DNA from: Alkalisalibacterium limincola | GTDB lineage: Bacteria; Pseudomonadota; Gammaproteobacteria; Xanthomonadales; Xanthomonadaceae | Direction: 5' to 3' | Assembly: GCF_008017755.1 (NCBI RefSeq) | Contig: NZ_VRTS01000003.1 | Coordinates: 124,001-188,000, forward strand | DNA: 64,000 bases | Shown here: positions 22,293 through 34,170 of the stretch, piece by piece | Position numbering within the stretch: position 1 is the first letter of the stretch | How the letters are laid out: each line of letters begins with the position of its first letter | Notes under the pieces: generated by a model | Seen by the model: the letters and a program-made list of their open reading frames with translations, nothing else | Database searches by the model: none | What the model was told of the DNA's origin: nothing | Program-made: the position numbers and the translations under genes

Positions 22293-22652
22293 TGGTGGAG
22301 GTGGGGGGAGTTGAACCCCCGTCCGAAGGCACTCAATCGCCGGATACTACATGCTTAGCCCGCCGTTGGATCTCGTCGTGGAGCAGTACGACGTGCTAGA
22401 CGCACCCCACGACCAGCCTGCTTTGATTTAACCAGAATAGGGCTGACAGGCAGCCACCCTAGGCGATCCCGTGATAATGACCCTACACCGACGAGCACGA
22501 GCACAAGTGGGTTCGGGGCTTACGCCTTAAGCGGCGAGAGCGTAGTTGTCGTCGTTGGCAACTAAAAGTTTGCTGCTGGATTAACGAGGAAAGCCGCCCC
22601 CTCGGCATGCACCGGTCGAAATCGCGACCCCCGTCGAAGCCATGTCACCCCC
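22293..22652 (-). ncRNA. ssrA: transfer-messenger RNA (tmRNA)
   Basis: A 360-base tmRNA that rescues stalled ribosomes with SmpB. The 5' end GGGGGTG (22652-22646) pairs with CACCTCC before the encoded ACCA 3' end (22293). The T arm carries the TTCAA loop. The tag reading frame at 22559-22527 encodes ANDDNYALAA followed by TAA, a normal proteolysis tag ending LAA for ClpXP/ClpAP. A TTGACC at 22684-22679 may be its -35 element. smpB lies next to it on the same strand. Confidence 0.97.
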
Positions 22653-22729
22653 GGGAAATCGTTTGTTCGTCCGATCACGGTCAAGTATGGGGGCGCGAGC
22701 CTGAACGGACAAGCACTTCCCCCACCGGA

Positions 22730-23227
22730 TCAGGCGTTGGGATTGTGCCGGCGCATGACGCGCTGCTTGTCGCGTGCCCAGTCGCGCTCCTTGATGGTGG
22801 CGCGCTTGTCGTGGCTCTGTTTGCCCTTCGCCAGCGCGACCTCCAGCTTCACCTTGTTCTTCTTCCAGTACATCGCGGTGGGGATCAGGGTGTAGCCGTC
22901 GCGCTCCACCGCACCGATCAGCTTGTCGATCTCGTGGCGGTGCAGCAGCAGCTTGCGCGTGCGCCGGTCGTCGGCCACCACGTGGCTGGAGGCGGAGATC
23001 AGCGGCGGGATCTGCGCCCCGAACAGGTAGATCTCGCCGTTCTTTATCAGCGCGTAGGACTCCACCAGCGAGATGCGCCCCGCCCGCAGCGCCTTGACCT
23101 CCCAGCCCTGCAGCGCAAGCCCCGCCTCGAAGCGGTCCTCGAGGCTGTACTCGTAGCGCGCGCGCTTGTTCAGCGCGATCGTGGAGTCGCCTCCTGTATC
23201 CTTCTTGTTCTGCTTTTTCTTGGTCAT
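22730..23227 (-). CDS. smpB: SsrA-binding protein
   Basis: A 165-residue protein that binds tmRNA and places it in the ribosomal A site during trans-translation. The OB-fold body ([29 protein letters not shown]) and the basic C-terminal tail ([22 protein letters not shown]) are complete. The start at 23227 follows AGGAAGGG. It lies directly upstream of ssrA, as is common, and is divergent from ratA. Confidence 0.98.
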   Translation of the reverse strand: MTKKKQNKKDTGGDSTIALNKRARYEYSLEDRFEAGLALQGWEVKALRAGRISLVESYALIKNGEIYLFGAQIPPLISASSHVVADDRRTRKLLLHRHEIDKLIGAVERDGYTLIPTAMYWKKNKVKLEVALAKGKQSHDKRATIKERDWARDKQRVMRRHNPNA

Positions 23228-23288
23228 TTTCCCTTCCTGACCGCGCATTGTCGCCGATGCGGCCGTGGCGGGCGAGGGTGGAGTCGCG

Positions 23289-23717
23289 ATGAGTTCGATC
23301 CAGCGCAGCGCCCTGGTGCGGCAGTCCGCCGAACGCATGTTCGATCTGGTCAACGATGTGGGGGCATATCCGAGGCTTTTCGACTGGTGCGAGGCGTCCC
23401 AGGTGCTGGAGGCGAGCGATTCGCACATGGTGGCGACGCTTCGCCTGCGCGCCGCGGGCCTGCGCACCGGCTTCACCACCCGCAACCTGCTGGTTCCCGC
23501 ACAGCGCATCGAACTCGACCTGGTCGACGGTCCGTTCCGGAGGCTCTCCGGGGCGTGGCGCTTCCAGGCGCTGGCGGAGGATGCCTGCAAGGTGTCGTTG
23601 AACCTGGACTTCGAGGTGAGCAACCGCGTCATGGGCTCGGCGCTGGCGCTGGGCTTCCAGGGCCTGGCCGACCGCATGGTGGACGACTTCTGCCGGGTGG
23701 GAATGCGCGATGGCTGA
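23289..23717 (+). CDS. ratA: RatA-type START/polyketide cyclase protein (COQ10 family)
   Basis: A 142-residue START-domain protein of the COQ10/RatA family. E. coli RatA is reported to block 50S/30S association, while eukaryotic kin bind ubiquinone, so the function is either ribosome-linked or quinone-linked. Family landmarks are [27 protein letters not shown] and [10 protein letters not shown] chose the ATG at 23289, where family similarity begins. It overlaps rnfH by 8 bases (translational coupling) and is divergent from smpB, the order found in many proteobacteria. Confidence 0.92.
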   Translation: MSSIQRSALVRQSAERMFDLVNDVGAYPRLFDWCEASQVLEASDSHMVATLRLRAAGLRTGFTTRNLLVPAQRIELDLVDGPFRRLSGAWRFQALAEDACKVSLNLDFEVSNRVMGSALALGFQGLADRMVDDFCRVGMRDG

Positions 23718-23997
23718 GGACGCCTGCATCCACGTGGAGGTGGTGCATGCGCTGCCGGGGCGGAGCTGGCGGGTGCGCGTGGCGTTGCCGGTGGGGGCCT
23801 GCGTGGCCGACGCGCTCGCCCAGGCCGACCTGGCGAAGCAGGTGCCGGGGCTGGACATCGATCCCGCCCGCCTGGCGGTCTTCGGGCGCCTGGTCAAGCC
23901 CCGTGATGAGCTCCACGATGGGGACCGGGTCGAGATACTGCGTCCACTTCTGGCCGATCCCAAACAGGTGCGGCGCGAGCGGGCGCGTCGATCCTGA
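23710..23997 (+). CDS. rnfH: RnfH/RatB family ubiquitin-like protein
   Basis: A 95-residue beta-grasp (ubiquitin-like) protein of the RnfH family (UPF0125), partner of ratA in most genomes. The family pattern is clear: [40 protein letters not shown]. The function is not established. Its start lies inside the end of ratA. Confidence 0.93.
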   Translation: MAEDACIHVEVVHALPGRSWRVRVALPVGACVADALAQADLAKQVPGLDIDPARLAVFGRLVKPRDELHDGDRVEILRPLLADPKQVRRERARRS

Positions 23998-24017
23998 TTG
24001 GCGCCTGCCCCTGGGCT

Positions 24018-24344
24018 TCAGGAGCCCGGGTGGTTCGATGGGCAGTGGTCCAGCGCCTGCTCGACCCGTGCCTGCATGGCCTGTGGCGCGAGGTGGGCCT
24101 CTTCGCGGATCACGCGGCAGTCGCTGGCCTGACGCGCCTCCAGCACCTCCAGCAGCTCGGCTGTTTCACCCAGTTGCAGCGCTTCCATCTGGGCCGGTGC
24201 GGCCTCGACGTCGCTGAGCATGCGCTCCCAAAGGGTGCGGTCCTTCCACTGGAAGTGCACCCAGGCCAGCCAGGCCACGAACGTCACCCCGGCAAGCAGC
24301 AGCCAGGGCAGCACGATCAGGGAAATGCGCAGGGGACGATTCAT
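24018..24344 (-). CDS. small membrane-anchored protein of unknown function
   Basis: A 108-residue protein with one N-terminal membrane segment (about residues 7-28, IVLPWLLLAGVTFVAWLAW) after a basic start (MNRPLRIS), followed by a soluble, mostly helical region with two cysteines near the C-terminus. No known domain is recognised. It lies 34 bases beyond the 3' end of bamE on the same strand and may be co-transcribed with it. It is convergent with rnfH. Confidence 0.65.
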   Translation of the reverse strand: MNRPLRISLIVLPWLLLAGVTFVAWLAWVHFQWKDRTLWERMLSDVEAAPAQMEALQLGETAELLEVLEARQASDCRVIREEAHLAPQAMQARVEQALDHCPSNHPGS

Positions 24345-24378
24345 GCGTGGCCGCGCCGAACGCGGGGGACCGATCGCC

Positions 24379-24753
24379 TCAGCGGCCACGCTCGCGCGGG
24401 AGGTTGCCGAAGCGGCCCATTTCGCGGGCCAGCGTCTGGTTCTGGTCCTGGAAGTACTCGCCCTCCCAGCCCGACACCACGTCGCCATCGAAGCGCACGG
24501 TGAGGTTCTTCACCTCCATTTCGCCACGACCGCGGCGCTGGCTGGAGACATAGTCCCAGCGGTCCTGGTGGAACGGGTCGGCAACCGACGGCGAACCCAG
24601 CAGCACCATGACCTGGCGGCGGGTCATCCCCACCTCGAGCTGGTCCACCTGGCGCGTTTCCAGCAGGTTGCCCTGGTGCACGGGCTGCCGGTAGATGAAG
24701 GCGCAGCCGGAGAGCATGGCCAGTACGATGACAGAGACGAACAGCTTCTTCAT
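24379..24753 (-). CDS. bamE: outer membrane assembly lipoprotein BamE (OmlA/SmpA)
   Basis: A 124-residue lipoprotein of the BAM complex that inserts beta-barrel proteins in the outer membrane. It has a lipoprotein signal with lipobox LSGC (cysteine at residue 17) and the SmpA/OmlA domain (GNLLETRQVDQLEVGMTRRQVMVLLGSP, WDYV). It is divergent from fur over a 100-base gap, the arrangement described for omlA-fur in Xanthomonas. Confidence 0.96.
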   Translation of the reverse strand: MKKLFVSVIVLAMLSGCAFIYRQPVHQGNLLETRQVDQLEVGMTRRQVMVLLGSPSVADPFHQDRWDYVSSQRRGRGEMEVKNLTVRFDGDVVSGWEGEYFQDQNQTLAREMGRFGNLPRERGR

Positions 24754-24853
24754 GCGGTCTTGTGGGCTCTGGCGGTAAACACCCGATGATACACTAGGGC
24801 GCGCGCTGCAAAGGCTGCGCCCGGTCCCGCATTCAACTTGGGTTTGACGACAC

Positions 24854-25261
24854 ATGGAATCACAGGATCTGCGCAACGCCGGACTGAAGGTCACCCAGCC
24901 CAGGATGCGCATCCTGGAAATCCTGGAGCAGGCCCGCCCGCGGCACATGACGGCCGAGGACATCTACCGCACGTTGATCGAGCATGGGGACGATATCGGC
25001 CTGGCCACCGTCTACCGGGTGCTGACCCAGTTCGAGGCCGCCGGCCTGGTCATGAAGCACAATTTCGAAGGCGGCCAGGCCGTGTTCGAACTGGACCGCG
25101 GCGAGCACCATGACCACATGGTATGCACCGAGACCGGAAAGGTTGTCGAGTTCTACAGCGAGGACATCGAGCGCCTGCAGCGCGAGATCGCCGCCAAGCA
25201 CGGCTACACGATCGAGGACCACAGCCTGGTGCTCTACGTGCGCCCGATGAAGGGCAAGTAG
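24854..25261 (+). CDS. fur: ferric uptake regulator
   Basis: A 135-residue Fe(II)-dependent repressor of iron acquisition genes. Residues 1-80 form the winged helix (GLKVTQPRMRILEILEQA, GLATVYRVLTQFEAAGL); the rest is the metal-binding dimer domain with GEHHDHMVC. The second CxxC zinc motif found in some Fur proteins is not seen; only C106 is obvious. The gene is convergent with recN and divergent from bamE. Confidence 0.97.
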   Translation: MESQDLRNAGLKVTQPRMRILEILEQARPRHMTAEDIYRTLIEHGDDIGLATVYRVLTQFEAAGLVMKHNFEGGQAVFELDRGEHHDHMVCTETGKVVEFYSEDIERLQREIAAKHGYTIEDHSLVLYVRPMKGK

Positions 25262-25302
25262 GGCCCGGCAGGGGGCAGGGGCCGCGTGCCCCTTCGACAG
25301 CC

Positions 25303-26993
25303 TCAGGCGTCCTGCGGGCTTGCCGCCGCGGCGCGATCGAGCATCTGGCGCGCATGGGCGCGCGTCTCGCTGGTGATCTCCAGTCCGCCCAGCATCCGCG
25401 ACACCTCCTCGACCCGGGCCTCGGGATCGAGTCGGCTCACGCGGGTGTGCGTGGCCTTGCCCTGTACCTGCTTGTCGACGCGATAGTGGCCATGGCCCTG
25501 GGCCGCCACCTGCGGCAGGTGGGTCACGCACAGCACCTGGCGGCGCGAGCCAAGTGCCCGCAGGCGCTGTCCCACCACTTCGGCGACACCGCCGCCGATG
25601 CCGGTATCGACTTCGTCGAACACCATCGTGGCCACGGCGTCGCGGTCCAGGCTGGCGACCTCGATGGCCAGGCTGATGCGCGACAGCTCGCCGCCCGACG
25701 CCACGCGTCGCAGGGGTCGCAGGGGCATGCCGGGATTGGCTGAAACCATCAGTTCGACGCGCTCGGCGCCGTTGGGGTCGGGCTCATCGCCTTCGATGGG
25801 TTCCAGGGCCACTTCCAGGCGCCCCCCCGACATGCCGAGTTCCTCCATCAGCCCGCTCACCGCCTTGCCCAGTCGCTTTCCCGCCTTGGCGCGCTTGCCG
25901 CCCAGGGCCTCCGCGGCTTCACGCCACTGCCGGGCGGCCTGCCCAAGCTCCTGGCGCAGCGTGTCCACGCCATCGACCGCCTCGCGGAGCCCGTCGAGTT
26001 CGTTGCGCAGCTGCTCGCGGTGCTCGTGCAGGTCGTCGATGCGCACGCGATGCTTGCGGGCGAGTTCGTGCAGCCGGCTCATGCGCTGCTCGAGTTCCTG
26101 CAGCTGGTCGGGGTCGAGCTCGAGTGCGTCGCGGATGCGCTCCAGCGCCGCGGCGGCCTCTTCGGCCTGCACGGCTGCACCTTCCAGCAGGTCCATGACC
26201 TCGTTCAAGCGGGGTTCGTCGCCAGCCAGGCGGGCCAGCGTGGCCTGGACCGCGCGCAGGGTGTCGGCCGGCGCCGCGCCGTCCTCGCCGGCCAGCGCCT
26301 CGCTGCTGCGTCCACAGCCCTCGATCAGCGTCGAGGCGTTGGCCAGGCGCTTGTGCTGCGCGAAGACGCCGGCGATGGCCTCCGGTTCCAGTACCTCGCC
26401 ATCGAGCTCGCGCAACTGGTGGTCAAGGTAGTCGATGCGTTCGGCGACATCGCCGGCGGATTCGATGTCGGCCAGCCGACGCTGGATGCCCGCCACCGGC
26501 GGGCGTGCCCGGCAACCCCGGCGATGTCCGCCTCATGGCCCCCGAACCCGTCCAGCAGGGCCATCTGGTGGCTGCGCGAGAGCAGGGCCTGGTGTTCGTG
26601 CTGGCCATGGATCTCCAGCAGCCGCTCGCCGAGCTCGGCCAGCTGGCCCGCCGTGGCCGGACGGCCGTTGATCCACGCGCGCGAGCCGCCGTCGGCGCGG
26701 ATGATCCGGCGCAACTGGCATTCCCCGGCCTCGGTATCGAGCTCCTGCGCGTGAAGCCATTCCCGGGCCGGTCCCGCATCGGCGAGGTCGAAGCTGGCGC
26801 AAAGCTCGGCCCGGTCGGCCCCGTGGCGGACGACACCGCTGTCGGCGCGGGCACCGCCGAGCAGCAGCAGGGCGTCGACCATCAACGACTTGCCGGCACC
26901 GGTTTCACCCGACACCACGGTCAGCCCGGGGCCGAAATCGACGTCGGCTTCGCTGACGACGGCGAAGTCCTTGAGGTAGAGGTGTGTGAGCAT
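25303..26993 (-). CDS. recN: DNA repair protein RecN, interrupted by one-base frameshift
   Basis: An SMC-like ATPase used in double-strand break repair. The N-terminal part has Walker A (GETGAGKSLMVDA) and runs to about residue 168; near 26490 a base is missing and the adjoining frame continues with GIQRRLADIESAGD through the coiled coil to the ABC signature and Walker B (VASGGELSRISLAIE, MVFDEVDTGIGG). Restoring one base gives about 563 residues, normal for RecN. It lies upstream of hrcA on the opposite strand, as in related genomes. Confidence 0.94.
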
Positions 26994-27064
26994 GCTGTTC
27001 CCGCGCTGGCGGCGAAACGCTAGCATGGCCCCCGACGCGCGCCAAGGCGGGAGAGGGGGCGGGG

Positions 27065-27093
27065 CTTGTCAGCGCCCCGGGGCGGCCTCATCT
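27065..27093 (+). promoter_or_regulatory. sigma-32-type heat-shock promoter of hrcA-grpE
   Basis: CTTGTCA (27065-27071), 14-base spacer, CCTCATCT (27086-27093). This compares well with the sigma-32 consensus CTTGAAA-N(11-15)-CCCCATNT, with 7 of 8 letters in the -10 element. It lies 32 bases before the hrcA start. A CIRCE element (HrcA operator) was looked for and not seen here. Confidence 0.6.
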
Positions 27094-27124
27094 ATATGGA
27101 CACCATCGTGACGGCCCTGACCGA

Positions 27125-28174
27125 ATGAAGACCGCATTGCCCGATCTCGATCCTCGTGCCCGCAGCCTGCTGCGCACCCTGATCGGCCAATACATCCGTG
27201 AAGGGGAGCCGGTCGGCTCGCGCACCCTGGCCAAGCGCTCGGGGCTGGACGTGAGCCCGGCGACGATCCGCAACATCATGGCCGACCTCGAGGAGGTGGG
27301 CCTGGTCTCCGCGCCGCACACGTCCGCCGGACGGGTGCCCACGGCCCAGGGCTACCGGGTGTTCGTCGACAGCCTGCTGCAGCTCAAGCCGGTGGGCGAG
27401 CGCGAGCTGGCGCGCCTGCGCCAGGGGCTGGCGGCGGGCTCCGGCACCCAGGCCATGCTCGGTTCGGCCTCGGAGCTGCTCTCGGCGATGAGCCACTTCG
27501 TCGGCGTGGTCAGCGTGCCCCGCCGCGAGCAGTTCGCGTTCCGGCACATCGATTTCGTCGCGATCGACGGCAACCGCGTGCTGGTCATCCTGGTCTTCAC
27601 CGACAACGAGGTGCAGAACCGGATCATCAATACCCGCCGCACCTACACGCCCTCGGAGCTCGAGCAGACGGCGAACTACCTCAATGCCCACTTCGCCGGG
27701 CGCTCGGTTTCCGAGATCCGGGCGGCGCTGCTGCACGAGATGAACCAGGCGCGCCAGGCCATGGAGCAGGTGATGGCGAACGCGGTGGAGCTGGCGGCCC
27801 ACGCGCTCGACCCGGACGACGACGACGTGCTGGTCGCCGGCCAGACCCGGCTCATGGGCGTACAGGACCTTTCCGACCTCGACCGCCTGCGGGAGCTGTT
27901 CGACACCTTCGCGCGCAAGCGCGAGATCGTGCAGCTGCTCGAGCGCTGCATCCACGCCCCGGGCGTGCGCATCTTCATCGGCGAGGAGTCCGGCGTGGCC
28001 CAGCTGGACGGCTGCACCGTGGTCACCGCGCCCTACCAGGCCCACGGCCAGGTGCTGGGCGTGCTGGGGGTGATCGGCCCGACCCGGATGGCCTACGACC
28101 GGGTGATCCCGATGGTCCAGGCCACCGCCGACGTGCTCGGCGCCGCCTTGAATCCCGGCCAGCCGGCCCAATAA
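27125..28174 (+). CDS. hrcA: heat-inducible transcription repressor HrcA
   Basis: A 349-residue repressor that binds CIRCE operators of class I heat-shock genes, usually groESL, with GroEL setting its activity. The N-terminal winged helix (EPVGSRTLAKRSGLDVSPATIRNIMADLEE) and the GAF-like domain (about 200-340, IFIGEESG, GVIGPTRMAYDRVIPMV) are complete. It leads the hrcA-grpE-dnaK-dnaJ series. As no CIRCE is visible upstream, self-repression at this site is not supported. Confidence 0.97.
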   Translation: MKTALPDLDPRARSLLRTLIGQYIREGEPVGSRTLAKRSGLDVSPATIRNIMADLEEVGLVSAPHTSAGRVPTAQGYRVFVDSLLQLKPVGERELARLRQGLAAGSGTQAMLGSASELLSAMSHFVGVVSVPRREQFAFRHIDFVAIDGNRVLVILVFTDNEVQNRIINTRRTYTPSELEQTANYLNAHFAGRSVSEIRAALLHEMNQARQAMEQVMANAVELAAHALDPDDDDVLVAGQTRLMGVQDLSDLDRLRELFDTFARKREIVQLLERCIHAPGVRIFIGEESGVAQLDGCTVVTAPYQAHGQVLGVLGVIGPTRMAYDRVIPMVQATADVLGAALNPGQPAQ

Positions 28175-28252
28175 CCGCGTTGGGCGGATGGCTGCAGGCC
28201 TGCGGCCGTCCACGAGACCATTGTGCGCCGCTGGCGCAAGGAACCGCGAACC

Positions 28253-28807
28253 ATGCACAACGACGAACACCGCGAGGACGCCGCGTCCAAGGACCCGGCG
28301 CAGGCCGGCCAGGCCGCCGAACACCATGAGGAAGCGCTGACCCCGGAGCCCACGCAGGAGGAGTTCGACCGCCTGCGCATCGCGCTGGCGACCGTGCGCG
28401 AGGACCAGCTGCGCGAGCGCGCCGAGCTCGAGAACCAGCGCAAGCGCATGGCGCGCGAGCTGGAACAGGCCCGGCGCTTTGCCAACGAGCGCCTGCTGGG
28501 CGCGTTGCTGCCGGTCTTCGACAGCCTCGAGGCGGGCCTGTCCGCCCAGGCGCAGGACGTGGAGAAGCTGCGCGAGGGCATGCGCCTGACCCTGCGGCAG
28601 CTGGGCAAGGTGGCCGAGGACAACGGCCTCACGGTGGTCGACCCGCTCGGAGAGGCCTTCAATCCCGACCAGCACCAGGCGATGAGCGCGGTGCCGACCA
28701 GCGAGCACGCACCGGATTCGGTGGTGCAGGTCTACCAGAAGGGCTACCTGCTCAACGAGCGCCTGCTGCGCCCGGCGCTGGTCGTCGTGGCCAAGGCCGA
28801 AGACTGA
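28253..28807 (+). CDS. grpE: nucleotide exchange factor GrpE
   Basis: A 184-residue co-chaperone that releases ADP from DnaK. It has an acidic, disordered N-terminus, a long helix (about 35-95, rich in E and R) and the C-terminal beta domain ([45 protein letters not shown]). I chose the ATG at 28253 because an AAGGA site precedes it; the upstream in-frame start at 28223 is poorly placed. Confidence 0.97.
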   Translation: MHNDEHREDAASKDPAQAGQAAEHHEEALTPEPTQEEFDRLRIALATVREDQLRERAELENQRKRMARELEQARRFANERLLGALLPVFDSLEAGLSAQAQDVEKLREGMRLTLRQLGKVAEDNGLTVVDPLGEAFNPDQHQAMSAVPTSEHAPDSVVQVYQKGYLLNERLLRPALVVVAKAED

Positions 28808-28834
28808 ACGGAAGCCGATCGGCGGGCGCGCGCA

Positions 28835-28860
28835 CTTGAACGCGCGGCCCCAACCCATAC
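28835..28860 (+). promoter_or_regulatory. second sigma-32-type promoter, before dnaK
   Basis: CTTGAA (28835-28840, exact -35 match), then ACCCATAC (28853-28860), which matches CCCCATNT at 5 of 7 fixed letters, with 12 bases between them. It lies in the 111-base grpE-dnaK gap, about 60 bases before the dnaK start, and would allow dnaK to be expressed above grpE. Confidence 0.5.
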
Positions 28861-28918
28861 ATAGGCATCAAGTCGCGGCCTTTCGCGCCGCCTGAAAATT
28901 CTCCGGGAGCACAGAACA

Positions 28919-30846
<1,928 letters not shown>

Positions 30847-30855
30847 GGCACGCAG

Positions 30856-30882
30856 GGGCGCGGCGGATTGACCGCCGCGCCC
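30856..30882 (+). terminator. hairpin between dnaK and dnaJ, possible partial terminator
   Basis: An 11-bp stem (30856-30866 with 30872-30882) with loop ATTGA follows the dnaK stop by 9 bases. The T tract is poor (TTCGCCGTT), so read-through to dnaJ is likely; this could lower dnaJ expression relative to dnaK or protect the dnaK mRNA. Confidence 0.5.
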
Positions 30883-30946
30883 TTCGCCGTTGTCGGGTCG
30901 CGCACCGCGCGGCGCCCGGAAAGCCAGCGCAGGCGACCAAGCATCC

Positions 30947-32071
30947 ATGAGCAAACGTGACTACTACGAAGTCCTCGGTATCGGCCGCAGTGCCGGCGAG
31001 GACGAGATCAAGAAGGCTTATCGCCGCCTGGCGATGAAGTACCACCCCGACCGCAACGGTGGCGACGCCGATTCCGAGGGGCGCTTCAAGGAGGCCAAGG
31101 AGGCCTACGAGGTGTTGTCGGATCCGGCCAAGCGCCGGGTCTACGACCAGCACGGCCACGCCGCGTTCGAAGGCGGCATGGGCGGCCGGGGCGGTGGCGG
31201 CGGCGGGTTCGGTGACGTCGGCGACATCTTCGGTGACATCTTCGGCGACATCTTCGGCGGCGGCGGCCGGCGTGCGCGCCGGGGCGCGGACCTGCGCTAC
31301 ATCGTCGAGCTCGACCTCGAGGAGGCCGTATTCGGCCTGGAGCGCGAGATCCGCGTGCCGACGCTGGTCGAGTGTGGCAGCTGCGATGGCTCCGGCTCGG
31401 AGGACGGCAAGGTCGACACCTGCACCACCTGCAACGGCCACGGCAGGGTGCGCATGCAGCAGGGCATCTTCTCCGTCCAGCAGGCCTGCCCGCATTGCGG
31501 CGGTCGCGGCAAGGTGGTGCGCAGCCCGTGCAAGCGTTGCCACGGCAATGGACGCGTCGAGGAGGAGAAGGCCCTGTCGGTGAAGATCCCGGCCGGCGTC
31601 GACACCGGCGACCGCATCCGCCTGACCGGGGAAGGCGAGGCCGGTCCGCCGGGCAGCACGCCGGGCGACCTGTACGTGGAGGTCCACGTGCGCGCGCACG
31701 ACATCTTCGAGCGTGACGGCGACAACCTGCACTGCGAGGTTCCGATCCGCTTCTCGCAGGCGGCGCTCGGCTCGACGCTGAGCGTGCCCACGCTGGAGGG
31801 CGAGGTGGAGATCAAGGTGCCCGCCGAGACCCAGACCGGAAAGCTGTTCAGACTGCGCGGCAAGGGCGTGAAGTCGGTGCGCAGCCACTCCCGCGGCGAC
31901 CTGCTTTGCCGGGTGGTCGTGGAGACGCCGGTGCGCCTGACCGCCCGCCAGCGCGAGCTGCTCAGTGAATTCGAGGCCACCTTCGACGGCGAGAACGCAC
32001 GCCATCACTCGCCGCGCTCGAGCTCGTTCCTGGATGGCGTGAAGCGGTTCTGGGACCGGGTGACCTCCTGA
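30947..32071 (+). CDS. dnaJ: chaperone DnaJ (Hsp40)
   Basis: A 374-residue type I J-protein that stimulates DnaK ATPase and binds unfolded substrates. J domain (residues 1-70) with the HPD motif ([10 protein letters not shown]), a G/F-rich linker with repeated FGDIF units, four CxxCxGxG zinc motifs ([32 protein letters not shown]) and the C-terminal substrate domains. I chose the ATG at 30947 where the J domain begins. Confidence 0.98.
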   Translation: MSKRDYYEVLGIGRSAGEDEIKKAYRRLAMKYHPDRNGGDADSEGRFKEAKEAYEVLSDPAKRRVYDQHGHAAFEGGMGGRGGGGGGFGDVGDIFGDIFGDIFGGGGRRARRGADLRYIVELDLEEAVFGLEREIRVPTLVECGSCDGSGSEDGKVDTCTTCNGHGRVRMQQGIFSVQQACPHCGGRGKVVRSPCKRCHGNGRVEEEKALSVKIPAGVDTGDRIRLTGEGEAGPPGSTPGDLYVEVHVRAHDIFERDGDNLHCEVPIRFSQAALGSTLSVPTLEGEVEIKVPAETQTGKLFRLRGKGVKSVRSHSRGDLLCRVVVETPVRLTARQRELLSEFEATFDGENARHHSPRSSSFLDGVKRFWDRVTS

Positions 32072-32121
32072 TGCGCATGCGCGGGCTTGCCAGCCCCGCT
32101 GGCGCCGGCTAGCTTCGCCGC

Positions 32122-32841
32122 ATGGAATCGACACGAACCAGGGTGCTGGTGCACGGGGCGTCCGGCCGCATGGGCCGGGCCCTGCTGCGGCTCATCGCCG
32201 CCGATGCATCGCTTGAACTCGCCGCGGCGGTGACCGGGTCGGGCGCCCACGACCTGGGCGACGTCGTGCAATTGCCCGCCTCGCGCCTGGAGGACGCTCC
32301 GGACTTCGACGTGGTGGTCGACTTCAGCCTTCCCGCGGGTTTCGACGCGGTGCTGGCCCTGTGCCGGCAGCGTGGCCGGCCGCTGGTCTCGGGCACCACC
32401 GGGCTGTCGGATGCGCAACGCGAGGCGCTCGACCGCGCCGGACACGAGCTGCCGATCCTGTGGTCGGCCAATTTCAGCCTCGGCGTGACGGTGCTGGCCG
32501 AACTGGTGCGGCGCGCGGCGGCGGCCCTGCCGGGCTGGGACTGCGACATCGTCGAATCGCACCACGTCAACAAGCGCGACGCGCCCTCCGGCACGGCGCT
32601 GATGCTCGGCGAGTCGGTCGAGGCCGGTCGCGGCAGGCCGCCCGCCTATGCCAGCCTGCGGGCAGGCGACATTGTCGGGGAGCATCTGGTGCAGCTCGCC
32701 AGCGCCGGCGAGCGCCTGGAACTGGTACACCGTGCCACCGACCGCGAAATCTTTGCCCGTGGCGCGCTGCATGCCGCCCGCTGGATCGCCGGCGAGACAC
32801 CGGGCCGCTATGCGATGAAGGATTGCCTCGGCCTGGACTAG
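32122..32841 (+). CDS. dapB: 4-hydroxy-tetrahydrodipicolinate reductase
   Basis: A 239-residue NAD(P)H reductase of the lysine/diaminopimelate pathway. The nucleotide-binding motif is VHGASGRMGRALL, and the substrate-binding and catalytic segment is VESHHVNKRDAPSGTAL (with the conserved H-H and K). It is slightly shorter than the E. coli enzyme (273). It lies 50 bases after dnaJ and ahead of the carA promoter. Confidence 0.96.
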   Translation: MESTRTRVLVHGASGRMGRALLRLIAADASLELAAAVTGSGAHDLGDVVQLPASRLEDAPDFDVVVDFSLPAGFDAVLALCRQRGRPLVSGTTGLSDAQREALDRAGHELPILWSANFSLGVTVLAELVRRAAAALPGWDCDIVESHHVNKRDAPSGTALMLGESVEAGRGRPPAYASLRAGDIVGEHLVQLASAGERLELVHRATDREIFARGALHAARWIAGETPGRYAMKDCLGLD

Positions 32842-32873
32842 GCCTTCCGGCACGGATCGGTTAAGCCCGCGCA

Positions 32874-32902
32874 TGGACACGGGGGCGACTGCGCCGTATC
32901 AT
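32874..32902 (+). promoter_or_regulatory. strong sigma-70-type promoter of carA
   Basis: TGGACA (32874-32879, 5/6 match) and TATCAT (32897-32902, 5/6 match) with an ideal 17-base spacer. Transcription would start near 32909, giving an untranslated leader of about 110 bases before the GTG start of carA. No clear attenuator or PyrR site was seen in this leader. Confidence 0.65.
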
Positions 32903-33018
32903 TTCCGCTCGCCTGCACACCGAAATCGCGACCCGGCCCGATGGCATCGGTTCCGGGGCTTCCTGCCGGCCGGCATCCGGCATACAGGCGCGAAATCCAC
33001 CACCCAAGGCGAGACTCC

Positions 33019-34149
<1,131 letters not shown>

Positions 34150-34170
34150 GAAATTCCCTCAAGGAGGAAC

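Noticed and set aside
27000-27124. CIRCE operator upstream of hrcA
   Set aside because: No TTAGCACTC-N9-GAGTGCTAA-like inverted repeat is present in the gap.
28187-28213. Palindrome between hrcA and grpE as a terminator
   Set aside because: It is a near-perfect inverted repeat with no loop bases and no T tract, and the genes around it are expected to be co-transcribed.
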